Assembly: GCA_947488765.1 (NCBI GenBank)
Contig: CANLAE010000013.1
Coordinates: 1-64,000, forward strand
From: Chitinophagaceae bacterium
GTDB lineage: Bacteria; Bacteroidota; Bacteroidia; Chitinophagales; Chitinophagaceae
Direction: 5' to 3'
Length of the DNA stretch: 64,000 nt
Each line of letters starts with the position of its first letter. Position 1 is the first letter of the stretch. This document shows, one piece after another, positions 27,456 through 35,456 of this stretch. The translations under genes were made by a program, and so were the position numbers. Under the pieces are notes generated by a model. The model did no database searches, was not told the origin of the DNA, and worked only from the letters and a program-made list of their open reading frames with translations.

Positions 27456-28106
27456 TTACATTTTTTTAGCATCTTCTAAAAACTTCGCTAAACCAATATC
27501 AGTTAACGGATGTTTTAATAATCCCAAAATAGAATCCAAAGGACAAGTACAAACGTTTGCACCCGCTTCAGCGCAACGAATAATATGATTCGGATTACGA
27601 ATTGAGGCAGCTAAGATTTGGCTTTTAAATCCTTGAACTGCATAAATTTGTGCAATTTGTTCAATCAGTTGTACACCATCCCAACCGCCATCATCAATAC
27701 GACCAATAAACGGTGAAATATAAGTAGCGCCTGCTTTTGCAGCTAAAATTGCCTGTCCTGCACTAAAAATTAAGGTACAATTTGTTTTAATACCATTATC
27801 AGAAAACCATTTGATAGCTTTGATACCATCTTTAATCATTGGAACTTTAACCACAATATTCGGATGTATAGCAGCAAGCTTTTTCCCTTCTTCAACAATG
27901 CCTTCAAAAGTAACGCCCAACACTTCCGCACTGATGTCGCCATCAACCATATCACAAATTGTTTTGTAATGTGCAACGATTGCTTCTTCACCCTTGATGC
28001 CTTCTTTAGCCATCAAAGATGGATTGGTGGTAACACCATCTAAAATTCCTAAGTCATTAGCTTCGCTGATTTGCGCAAGGTTGGCAGTGTCTATAAAAAA
28101 TTTCAT
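27456..28106 (-). CDS. fsa: Fructose-6-phosphate aldolase / small transaldolase (TalC/FSA type)
   Basis: 216 aa, the short transaldolase subfamily with a TIM barrel. MKFFIDTANLAQI and DGVTTNPSL are the family opening; the Schiff-base lysine is in IVVKVPM; TLIFSAGQA and SPFIGRIDD follow. Short members are either fructose-6-phosphate aldolases or true transaldolases, and sequence alone does not settle which. Cytoplasmic. The SRP RNA gene lies just upstream on the same strand. Confidence 0.88.
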   Translation of the reverse strand: MKFFIDTANLAQISEANDLGILDGVTTNPSLMAKEGIKGEEAIVAHYKTICDMVDGDISAEVLGVTFEGIVEEGKKLAAIHPNIVVKVPMIKDGIKAIKWFSDNGIKTNCTLIFSAGQAILAAKAGATYISPFIGRIDDGGWDGVQLIEQIAQIYAVQGFKSQILAASIRNPNHIIRCAEAGANVCTCPLDSILGLLKHPLTDIGLAKFLEDAKKM

Positions 28107-28164
28107 AATATATTTTGCCCGAAGGCGTTAGTTTTAGATTTAAACTCCGGAGAAAAAAGAAATA

Positions 28165-28261
28165 AGGCAGGCTACTCATATCGCACCGCTCAACCACTTA
28201 TCCTTGCTGTATTCCTACCCTGGGGAGGTTCAGCAGGAGCTGGTCGTATAAGACCTGCCTC
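28165..28261 (-). ncRNA. ffs: Signal recognition particle RNA, small bacterial type
   Basis: About 97 nt on the minus strand. The ends pair as AGGCAGG (28260-28254) with CCTGCCT (28171-28165). The apical part carries the SRP hallmark CAGG...GGAA...AGCA in CCAGGGTAGGAATACAGCAA, which is the Ffh-binding symmetric and asymmetric loop region below a GGAA tetraloop-like tip. A perfect -7 box TATATTTG ends 4 nt before the predicted first base, and a T-rich stretch follows the 3' end. It works with Ffh and FtsY in co-translational targeting. Confidence 0.85.
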
Positions 28262-28265
28262 GTTG

Positions 28266-28273
28266 CAAATATA
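28266..28273 (-). promoter_or_regulatory. -7 box of the SRP RNA promoter
   Basis: Minus-strand TATATTTG, perfect consensus, four nt before the predicted RNA 5' end at 28261. A TTG lies 16 nt further upstream. Confidence 0.6.
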
Positions 28274-28358
28274 GGGTTGAAAATAAAATCAATCGGGAAT
28301 TTTATTTTTTAATTCTACGTCATTTCATCATTAAACAAGCAGTTCACAATATCTAACG

Positions 28359-28366
28359 TACTTTTG
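28359..28366 (+). promoter_or_regulatory. -7 box of the DbpA-like helicase gene, possibly leaderless
   Basis: TACTTTTG, perfect consensus, ends 5 nt before the ATG at 28372, so the transcript would start at or within one or two bases of the start codon. Confidence 0.5.
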
Positions 28367-28371
28367 CCGCT

Positions 28372-29697
28372 ATGCAGTACAACATATCGACAGAAAAAAT
28401 TTTAGAAAATTTGAATATTCAGGCATTGAATGAAATGCAATTGGGTACTGGTGCAGCGGTTAAAACGAATCATGATATCATGTTGTTATCTGCCACCGGA
28501 TCGGGAAAAACATTGGCTTTTTTACTGCCAATTTTAGATTTGATAGAAGACAAAAAAAATCAGACTCAGGCAATTATTATTGTTCCATCAAGAGAACTTG
28601 CTTTACAAATTGAAGGTGTATTCAAGAAAATGGGGACCAACTTAAAAATCACTTGTTGCTATGGTGGACATAAACGTGAAATTGAAGAAAACAATTTAAT
28701 AGAAGCTCCTACATTATTGGTTGGAACACCGGGCAGATTAGCAGATCACATTCGCAGAAACAATATCAAAACAGAATCAATTACAACTTTAATTCTTGAT
28801 GAATTTGATAAAAGTTTGGAATTGGGGTTTTTAGAAGAAATGAGTTTCATTATCCAATCGCTTCCAAATATTAAAAAACGTATTTTAACTTCGGCAACAG
28901 ATTCGGTTACAATACCTGATTTTATTGGCTTACAGGATTTGCAAACAATTAATTTTTTATCGGATGAATTATTGCCTGAAGAAAAATTAAAGATCGAAAT
29001 TGTACATTCAGAAGATAAAGACAAAGTGGGTATTTTATCGAAATTGCTTTGTTTTTTAGGCGGACAATCAACTATTGTTTTTTGCAACCACAGAGAAAGT
29101 GTTGAAAGAACAAGTGCAATGCTGAAAGAAAAAGGAATTGCCAATGAATTTTATCATGGTGCAATGGAACAACAAGAAAGAGACAGCGCCTTGTGTAAAT
29201 TCAGAAACGGCAGTAATTTAATTTTAATTACAACCGACTTGGCAGCAAGAGGTTTAGATATTCCCAACATCAGGTATATTATTCATTATCACTTGCCACA
29301 TACCGAAGAAATATTCACACATCGCAATGGCAGAACGGCAAGAATGGAATCAAGTGGTACAGCAATTGTTTTACTTTCTCCTGAAGAAAAATTACCGAAT
29401 TACATCGATGCAAATTCAGAAGTTTTGGATGTACCCGAATCAAGTCCATTGCCCGAAAAACCAAAGTGGACAACACTTTTCATAGCTGCAGGCAAAAAAG
29501 ACAAAGTAAATAAAATAGATATTGTTGGTTTTTTAAGCAATAGAGGTCAACTTAAAAAAGAAGATATTGGCTTGATTGATGTTAAAGACTTTTTCTCTTT
29601 TGTTGCTATCAGAAAAACAAAAATTGGCGCTGCATTATTATTAATCAGAGATCAGAAAATAAAAAACAAAAAAGTAAAGATTGAAATTGCGAAATAG
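28372..29697 (+). CDS. DEAD-box RNA helicase, DbpA-like
   Basis: 441 aa. Helicase motif I SATGSGKT (40-47), VPSRELA, TPGRL, motif II DEFD (143-146, where DEAD is usual), motif III SAT near 169, then ARGLDI and HRNGRTAR. The last 75 residues (GKKDKVNKIDIVGFL ... KVKIEI) match the DbpA RNA-binding domain, which targets 23S rRNA hairpin 92. It is predicted to act in 50S subunit assembly. It is a single gene divergent from the SRP RNA. Identity with true DbpA is inferred from the C-terminal domain. Confidence 0.88.
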   Translation: MQYNISTEKILENLNIQALNEMQLGTGAAVKTNHDIMLLSATGSGKTLAFLLPILDLIEDKKNQTQAIIIVPSRELALQIEGVFKKMGTNLKITCCYGGHKREIEENNLIEAPTLLVGTPGRLADHIRRNNIKTESITTLILDEFDKSLELGFLEEMSFIIQSLPNIKKRILTSATDSVTIPDFIGLQDLQTINFLSDELLPEEKLKIEIVHSEDKDKVGILSKLLCFLGGQSTIVFCNHRESVERTSAMLKEKGIANEFYHGAMEQQERDSALCKFRNGSNLILITTDLAARGLDIPNIRYIIHYHLPHTEEIFTHRNGRTARMESSGTAIVLLSPEEKLPNYIDANSEVLDVPESSPLPEKPKWTTLFIAAGKKDKVNKIDIVGFLSNRGQLKKEDIGLIDVKDFFSFVAIRKTKIGAALLLIRDQKIKNKKVKIEIAK

Positions 29698-29751
29698 TTT
29701 GAAATAGAAAAATTTAATAATCAAAAAATAGTATAGGAATAATTAGCAAAT

Positions 29752-30678
29752 TCATTTAAAATCAAACAAAGTAGCTGTAAACAAAGCACGTTCCCGCTTT
29801 TTGAATATTACATCCCAATTGCCTCGATAACGCAGCAATTTTGGAACAATTAAGTTATTGTATTTAGTCATTTCTACTTCCATACTCACATCAAAGTCGT
29901 ACACACCGGCTTTGTAGCTGAGTACATAGGTGCGATACATTACTTCGAGGGTTTTAAGATTGAACCAGGTTATCATTTCATCAACTACTACCCTATCTTT
30001 TTTCAGTAGTCCTAAATCTTCTTTTGGGGTGATTGCAAAAACGTAAAACATTTCACCATTGCGTTCCTGAATATCCAATTTGTATTGATATATTTTTTTA
30101 GCACCATCATCGTACAAATCTAATTTTTCACCAATAAATGGAATACCGGGAATTTTTTTCCCAGGGTTAAAGAATAACATTTTCAGTTGTTCTTTATGCT
30201 TCTCCATTCCCTTTTTATCTGATGCTGAAAAATCATGCCCTTTTACAATATTATTTTCGTTGCAAATAGATGTTTTGGTAAAAAAAAGGCTTGCATATAA
30301 TTCCGGTGTGAGGTAATTATAATGATGATCCGCATCGTAAAAATTACCTGTGATTGTTTCTTCTAAAACATCCATTGTTCGGCAATTGCCTAATCTGTTT
30401 TGTCTTGTTTTACTAAGTAAAGAAGCTTTGGCGTTGCCTTCTTTATCCAACATTTTAATATCGTTGTAGGAAGTAAATCCTATCACCCGCAAATTGCGGA
30501 AAGCCTTGTAAAATGTGGTATCTTCCTTAATTTGTTGTAACAATCTTTTATAATCAAAATTGTTACGAACAATTACATCGGGGAGTGTTAATTTTTGTTT
30601 GTCAATGATAAAAGTGGTGTCTTGTGCAAGACCAAAATTGGTGATTAAAAGGAAATATATAATTACTATATTTCTCAT
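29752..30678 (-). CDS. Secreted protein of unknown function
   Basis: 308 aa with a signal peptide (hydrophobic 4-16, cleavage after GLA/Q near 19). I do not recognise a named family with confidence. The mature chain opens with IIDKQKLTLPDVIVRNN, has several aromatic beta-type segments (YQYKLDIQERNGEMFYVFAI, WFNLKTLEVMYRTYVL) and ends in phenylalanine-rich FTATLFDFK. It resembles the general layout of Bacteroidota periplasmic or outer-membrane-associated proteins such as GLPGLI or DUF5686-type. It overlaps def by 4 nt, so the two are translationally coupled. Confidence 0.55.
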   Translation of the reverse strand: MRNIVIIYFLLITNFGLAQDTTFIIDKQKLTLPDVIVRNNFDYKRLLQQIKEDTTFYKAFRNLRVIGFTSYNDIKMLDKEGNAKASLLSKTRQNRLGNCRTMDVLEETITGNFYDADHHYNYLTPELYASLFFTKTSICNENNIVKGHDFSASDKKGMEKHKEQLKMLFFNPGKKIPGIPFIGEKLDLYDDGAKKIYQYKLDIQERNGEMFYVFAITPKEDLGLLKKDRVVVDEMITWFNLKTLEVMYRTYVLSYKAGVYDFDVSMEVEMTKYNNLIVPKLLRYRGNWDVIFKKRERALFTATLFDFK

Positions 30679-31253
30679 TTAATAAATATCATTTTGTAAT
30701 CAACTCTTACTTTCCCTTTGGTGATATCATTGAATTTTCCTTGTAATAATTTTTTCTTCAAAGGCTTTAAATAATCGATAAAAAGTTTGCCTTCAATGTG
30801 GTCATACTCATGCAAAATAACCCTTGCAGTAATTCCGTTAAAGGTTTTGGTATGTTTAACAAAATTTTCATCGTAATATTCTAATACTACCGATTCTGCA
30901 CGCATAACATCTTCTCTGATTTTTGGAATAGATAAGCAACCTTCGTTGTAAGACCATTCATTTCCTTCTAAGGCAATTACACGGGCATTGATGAATACAG
31001 ATTTAATGCCCGGTTCATCAGGATATTTTCCTTTTTCATCTGCTTCCAAATGCTCAAATATTTGTGTACTGTCCAATACAAACAAACGAATATTTTTATT
31101 GATTTGCGGAGCCGCCAAACCCACGCCATTGCTGGCATACATGGTTTCCCACATGTCTTCTATTAATTTAGGCAAGCCGTCATAATTTGTATTAATATCT
31201 TGTGCTACTTTTCTTAATACAGCTGCACCATAAGCCACAATAGGAAGAATCAT
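30675..31253 (-). CDS. def: Peptide deformylase
   Basis: 192 aa metallopeptidase that removes the N-formyl group from nascent proteins. All three motifs are present: GVGLAAPQ, EGCLSIP with the metal-binding Cys, and HEYDHIEG with two metal His and the catalytic Glu. The leader is about 30 nt from a perfect -7 box at 31290-31297. Its stop overlaps the start of the next secreted protein by 4 nt. ruvX is 84 nt upstream. Confidence 0.96.
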   Translation of the reverse strand: MILPIVAYGAAVLRKVAQDINTNYDGLPKLIEDMWETMYASNGVGLAAPQINKNIRLFVLDSTQIFEHLEADEKGKYPDEPGIKSVFINARVIALEGNEWSYNEGCLSIPKIREDVMRAESVVLEYYDENFVKHTKTFNGITARVILHEYDHIEGKLFIDYLKPLKKKLLQGKFNDITKGKVRVDYKMIFIK

Positions 31254-31289
31254 GTTTTGTAAGTTGTGTTGTAAAATTTAATTGAACCG

Positions 31290-31297
31290 CAAAAATA
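31290..31297 (-). promoter_or_regulatory. -7 box of the def promoter
   Basis: Minus-strand TATTTTTG, perfect TAnnTTTG, 36 nt upstream of the def ATG, in the gap after ruvX. Confidence 0.45.
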
Positions 31298-31337
31298 ACA
31301 TTCAATAGCCCAATTCAATCAAATGAAATTGTAATTG

Positions 31338-31748
31338 TTATTTGTTGGCTAAATATTCTTGCAGCATAATTGTAGCTGCGATTTTATCTTTATTGGCTTT
31401 CACCTCTCTATCTTTTTTCTTCATACCCATTTGTATCATTGCTTGCGTTGCCATTTTACTCGTAAATCTTTCATCTACGGTTTGAATAGGAATAGCGGGA
31501 AATTGTTTTTGCAACTGTCTGATAGCCTGATGTACTAATGGTGTAGCGTGTGTAGGTGAATCATCTAGATTTAATGGTTCGCCAATTAAAATAAGTTCAA
31601 CTTGCTCTTGCAGAAAATATTTTTTTAAGTACGGTATTAAATCTTGTGTTGAAACAGTATCTAAAGCTGTTGCAATAATTTGCAGCGGATCTGTGACAGC
31701 AAGTCCTGTTCGTTTTCCGCCATAATCAATACAAATTATTCTAGCCAT
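31338..31748 (-). CDS. ruvX: Putative Holliday junction resolvase RuvX/YqgF
   Basis: 136 aa, RNase H-like fold. The start IICIDYGGKRTGLAV carries the first catalytic Asp; LIGEPLN supplies a Glu; VDERFTSKMA is the third motif and DKIAATIML the last Asp. YqgF proteins act in 16S rRNA 5' maturation or junction resolution depending on species. It follows the prenyltransferase gene by 10 nt, so they are likely in one operon. Confidence 0.9.
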   Translation of the reverse strand: MARIICIDYGGKRTGLAVTDPLQIIATALDTVSTQDLIPYLKKYFLQEQVELILIGEPLNLDDSPTHATPLVHQAIRQLQKQFPAIPIQTVDERFTSKMATQAMIQMGMKKKDREVKANKDKIAATIMLQEYLANK

Positions 31749-31758
31749 ATTTATTTTA

Positions 31759-32667
31759 TTAATTCATTATAATAATATCTGCAATAACAAACAATGCAAA
31801 TACAACACTTGCTGTGCCATTGGCAGTCATAAAAGCAATATTCACTTTACTTAAATCATTTGGCTTTACGATTGAATGTTGGTAATACAACATTCCTGTA
31901 AAAACTGCAACCCCCATCCAATACAATCCACCAAAAGCTCCGTAGATACCTGCAGTAATTACACAAGCTGCACTGATGATATGCAACAATTCGGAAACAC
32001 GCAACGCCTTCTTTACACCTAGCAAAGCAGGAATAGAATATAATTTTTGTGACTGATCAAAATCAACATCTTGCAAGGCAAAAATGATATCAAAACCACT
32101 TACCCAAAAAACAACAGCCAACGAAAATAAAACAGGCAACCATGCAAATGCTCCTGTTACTGCCAAATAAGCTCCGATTGGCGCCAATGACAACCCAATG
32201 CCTAAAACCAAGTGGCATAGGGCTGTGAAGCGTTTGGTAAAGCTGTAAAACAATATTACAAACAACGCAACAGGTGATAAATAAAAACAAATTGAATTGA
32301 TAAAAAATGTAGCAGTAACGAATACAATACAATTAATAATAACAAAACGCAATGCATTATTTGCCGAAATAATTCCTTTGGGAATTTCTCTGATAGCTGT
32401 TCGGGGATTTTTTGCATCAAAGCTTCTATCTAAGTAACGATTAAAACCCATAGCTGCAGAGCGTGCAGTAACCATACAAGTTATTACCAAAAAAAATTTT
32501 ATAAAGAGTTGGTTTTTTGATAAACTAATTAAAGAAGTTACAACAGTATGATGGTTGAATAAGTTTGTTTGAGTTAATGCAACCACAAAACCAATCAATG
32601 CAAAGGGCATTGCAAAAATGGTGTGTGAAAATTTGACTAATGAAAGATAATTTTTAACGGTTGTCAT
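31759..32667 (-). CDS. UbiA-family prenyltransferase (4-hydroxybenzoate/MqnP-like)
   Basis: 302 aa from ATG 32667; the frame extends to 32727, but the usual N-terminus is KNYLSLVKFSHTIFAMPFA. About eight membrane helices. First Asp-rich motif NRYLDRSFDAKN, second DVDFDQ, both needed for Mg-diphosphate binding. The ALIGF...AMGFNR pattern fits the 4-hydroxybenzoate prenyltransferase group, which in menaquinone-only Bacteroidota is usually the MqnP of the futalosine pathway. No other quinone gene is in the window, so the exact acceptor is inferred. Confidence 0.82.
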   Translation of the reverse strand: MTTVKNYLSLVKFSHTIFAMPFALIGFVVALTQTNLFNHHTVVTSLISLSKNQLFIKFFLVITCMVTARSAAMGFNRYLDRSFDAKNPRTAIREIPKGIISANNALRFVIINCIVFVTATFFINSICFYLSPVALFVILFYSFTKRFTALCHLVLGIGLSLAPIGAYLAVTGAFAWLPVLFSLAVVFWVSGFDIIFALQDVDFDQSQKLYSIPALLGVKKALRVSELLHIISAACVITAGIYGAFGGLYWMGVAVFTGMLYYQHSIVKPNDLSKVNIAFMTANGTASVVFALFVIADIIIMN

Positions 32668-32720
32668 ATCCTGATAACAAAATTTAAAATAGAATTGTTG
32701 ATTGATGGGTAAAGTTATAT

Positions 32721-32753
32721 GGTACAAGTGTGCGACGCAACAGGTGTTGATAG
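32721..32753 (+). repeat. Interspersed repeat copy, GTGCGACGC family (type 1)
   Basis: GTACAAGTGTGCGACGCAAC (32723-32742), then N4-GTT-N2-TAG. It shares 19 of 20 nt with the minus-strand copy at 34888-34907 and the downstream part with the copy at 26066-26100. Confidence 0.65.
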
Positions 32754-32778
32754 TAATTCAAAAGCCTATTACAAAAAA

Positions 32779-33312
32779 TTATTGATTAATTCGAAACTCA
32801 ACCAATTTCCACAGAATAACACCCGCTGCCGTAGAAACATTCAATGAATGCTTCATTCCTAACTGAGGAATTTCAATACAGCCATCGCAAGCTTCAATCA
32901 GTGATTGTTGCACACCTTCTACTTCATTGCCCATAATTACTGCAATTTTTGAATAATTATTTGCCTGAAATTTTTCTAGTGAAATACTACCCACCGCTTG
33001 TTCAATTGCAAATACAGTATAACCTTTTTGTTTCAGTTCCTGGACTGCTTCAAGTGCATTGGGATAATGAATCCAATCTACTGTATCGGTTGAGCCTAAA
33101 GCAGTTTTTGCCATTTGCTTATGTTCGGGTGTAGGGCTGTAGCCACATATACAAATGCCTTCAATTAAAAAAGCATCGGCAGTACGAAAAATACTACCAA
33201 CGTTGTAAACGCTGCGAATATTGTCGAGTATAATAATGATGGGATTTTTTTCGGCTTGTTTAAATTCTTCAACCGATTTTCTGCCCAACTCATCCATGCT
33301 TAGTTTGTGCAT
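32779..33312 (-). CDS. TrmH-family RNA 2'-O-methyltransferase
   Basis: 177 aa SPOUT methyltransferase, catalytic domain only. Motif 1 NIRSVYNVGSIFRTAD, motif 2 IAVIMGNEVEGV, motif 3 LNVSTAAGVILW, forming the SAM-binding knot. The length is short, as in TrmL or small TrmH proteins, so the target (tRNA or rRNA) is not certain. A perfect -7 box TATCTTTG ends 4 nt before the ATG, suggesting a leaderless mRNA. A second family member is at 38185-38904. Confidence 0.88.
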   Translation of the reverse strand: MHKLSMDELGRKSVEEFKQAEKNPIIIILDNIRSVYNVGSIFRTADAFLIEGICICGYSPTPEHKQMAKTALGSTDTVDWIHYPNALEAVQELKQKGYTVFAIEQAVGSISLEKFQANNYSKIAVIMGNEVEGVQQSLIEACDGCIEIPQLGMKHSLNVSTAAGVILWKLVEFRINQ

Positions 33313-33316
33313 GTGG

Positions 33317-33324
33317 CAAAGATA
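33317..33324 (-). promoter_or_regulatory. -7 box, possibly leaderless, of the short TrmH gene
   Basis: Minus-strand TATCTTTG, perfect consensus, four nt before the ATG at 33312. Confidence 0.5.
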
Positions 33325-33388
33325 AGTAAGGCTTTCATTTGTAAAGTTTTGAGTTGAAGTAAATCGTTCAATTCCAATTCAATATAAT

Positions 33389-34789
33389 TTACAAGAAAAA
33401 ACTTTCATGTAAATGAGGAACTACAACATCTTGAAAACCTTTATTGATAAGTCTTTGCTGAAAATCAAGTTGTACATTTTCTTCGCCATGTACCACAAAT
33501 ACTTTTTTTACCAGTGCCGGATTTTGACAAGCTAAAAACTGACTTAAATCTTCATAATCTCCATGTGCACTCATACTACGCATGCTGCCAACTTCGGCAA
33601 CCACACGATAAAATTCTCCAAAAATTCGTACTTCTTTTTCCCCATTCATCAATCTGCCTCCTAGGCTATTTGGTTCGCAATAACCTACCAGCAAAATAGT
33701 ATTCTGATGGTTATCAATATTATTGACAATATGGTGTTTTATCCTTCCGGCATCGGCCATTCCGCTTGCCGAAATAATGATCATTGGTTGATGGTTATCG
33801 TTCAGTGACTTACTCTCATCTACGTTTTGAATGAATGCCAATCCCGGAAAATCAAATGGATCTTGATCGGTTATTAATAATTTACTTACCCTGCTATTAA
33901 AATATCTTGGATAGCTTTTTACAATTTCAGTAGCGTCTTTACTTAAGGGACTATCCACATAAACAGGAACTTTGGGTAATTTATTTTCCAAACTAAGTTC
34001 GTTCAATATGTATAATAATTCCTGTGTTCTGCCAACACTAAAAGAAGGGATAATCAGCTTCCCTTTTTTTTCAACACAAGTTTTCTGAATCCAGTAATCT
34101 AAAATCTCCACAGGGCTTTTAATAACATCGTGCAAACTATTGCCATACGTGCTTTCTATGATAATGTAATCTGCTTGCGGAAATATATCAGGGCTTCGTA
34201 AAATCATGTCTTTGTAACGCCCCACATCTCCACTAAATGTCAACTTCTTTACCTTTTCTTTCTCTGTAATTTTCAAATGAACACATGCGCTGCCAATGAT
34301 GTGTCCGGCATCTGTAAACATCGCCTCTACCCCATCGGTAACTTTAAACCAGTGTTTGTATTCTTCTTTATCTAATAAGGTAAATGATTGCTTTACATCA
34401 TCCAAACTATAAATTGGCTCAATCAACGGAAGTCCTGATTTTACTCGTTTTTTATTGATATATCGAATATCATCCTGCTGAATAATTGCGGAGTCTTGTA
34501 ACAAAATTTTTGTAAGGTCGTAAGTTGCGGGTGTACAATAAATTTTTCCGGAAAATCCTTCTTTTACTAGTTTCGGAATAAGGCCGCTGTGGTCAATATG
34601 TGCATGCGATAATACAATAGCATCAACCGTTTTTGCATCAAAACCAAAACTCGCATTCAGCGTTGCAGTTTCTTTTCCTAAGCCCTGAAATAAGCCACAG
34701 TCGAGCAATATATTTTTCCCGTTAGCTAACTGAATAAGGTGTTTAGAACCAGTAACCGTTCTTGCAGCACCATGAAATGTAATTTGCAT
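33389..34789 (-). CDS. Beta-CASP metallo-beta-lactamase-fold RNase
   Basis: 466 aa. The MBL core has HAHIDHSG near 60-67, an aspartate after FTDAGHIIGSA and the later His ligands. The beta-CASP insert carries PSFSVGRTQELLYIL and SASGMADAGRIKHH, and the C-terminal RMMBL-like part has VHGEENVQLDF. It is predicted to be an RNA endo/exonuclease of the RNase J/CPSF73-like group found in bacteria and archaea. Cytoplasmic. The RNA target is unknown. It is preceded by a repeat copy at 34888-34907. Confidence 0.88.
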   Translation of the reverse strand: MQITFHGAARTVTGSKHLIQLANGKNILLDCGLFQGLGKETATLNASFGFDAKTVDAIVLSHAHIDHSGLIPKLVKEGFSGKIYCTPATYDLTKILLQDSAIIQQDDIRYINKKRVKSGLPLIEPIYSLDDVKQSFTLLDKEEYKHWFKVTDGVEAMFTDAGHIIGSACVHLKITEKEKVKKLTFSGDVGRYKDMILRSPDIFPQADYIIIESTYGNSLHDVIKSPVEILDYWIQKTCVEKKGKLIIPSFSVGRTQELLYILNELSLENKLPKVPVYVDSPLSKDATEIVKSYPRYFNSRVSKLLITDQDPFDFPGLAFIQNVDESKSLNDNHQPMIIISASGMADAGRIKHHIVNNIDNHQNTILLVGYCEPNSLGGRLMNGEKEVRIFGEFYRVVAEVGSMRSMSAHGDYEDLSQFLACQNPALVKKVFVVHGEENVQLDFQQRLINKGFQDVVVPHLHESFFL

Positions 34790-34887
34790 GTTTACTCCTC
34801 AGTTGAAAAATTTAGAATCAAATTCAACAACATTTAAAATTGTAAAACAATGATGTTACCAAGGTTCTGTATTTCAATGAATCTGCA

Positions 34888-34907
34888 GTTGCGTCGCACG
34901 CTTGTAC
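34888..34907 (-). repeat. Interspersed repeat copy, GTGCGACGC family (type 1)
   Basis: On the minus strand GTACAAGCGTGCGACGCAAC, one mismatch from the copy at 32723-32742. It lies in the gap upstream of the beta-CASP gene. Confidence 0.65.
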
Positions 34908-34946
34908 AGTATACTTTCAATCTACAACAAAAAAATCAATTGATGC

Positions 34947-35429
34947 TTACTTTGCTTTGAAACTCCAAACAAAATAAAATTTCGCAACTATTTCCCCTTT
35001 TTCATTCACTCCAATAGATTCACATTTTACCTCAGTCGCTGCATTGGTTTGTATACTTTCTTCAATGGCTTTGGCAATTTCATTTCCATTGCTGCAAGTG
35101 AAAACAATTTTACCAATTGCTTTTTTAAAAAATTCAGCTTCCATTTTTGTAACCAACATACTCACCGAAGGTTTTCTTTCATAAATATTTCCAAAAGACA
35201 TAATGCCGGTACTAAGTTCTGCAGCCATTGACAATACAGCAAAATAAATAGAACGAAATGGGTTTTGATTCAACCATTTAAACCGAACTGCTACACTTGC
35301 ATTTACTTCATCAATTGCTTCAACTTTTAATCCGCTGATAAAAGCCATAGGCAATCGCAACAGCATAAATAATTGATACTTTATAGGATGTTGAATTATT
35401 TTTTTAAACTTGTTGTACTTCGGATTCAT
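34947..35429 (-). CDS. DUF4442 hotdog-fold (PaaI-like thioesterase) protein
   Basis: 160 aa. The pattern LVEAIDEVNASVAVRF, then NQNPFRSIYFAVLSMAAELSTG and VTKMEAEFFKKAIG is that of DUF4442, a hotdog-fold family related to acyl-CoA thioesterases. The Asn-to-Glu helix region (AAELSTG) is where the thioesterase acidic residue sits. The substrate is unknown; a lipid or CoA thioester is plausible. It follows the T9SS plug gene by 27 nt on the same strand. Confidence 0.75.
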   Translation of the reverse strand: MNPKYNKFKKIIQHPIKYQLFMLLRLPMAFISGLKVEAIDEVNASVAVRFKWLNQNPFRSIYFAVLSMAAELSTGIMSFGNIYERKPSVSMLVTKMEAEFFKKAIGKIVFTCSNGNEIAKAIEESIQTNAATEVKCESIGVNEKGEIVAKFYFVWSFKAK

Positions 35430-35456
35430 GAAATAATTTTTATCAAAAAAATATTT

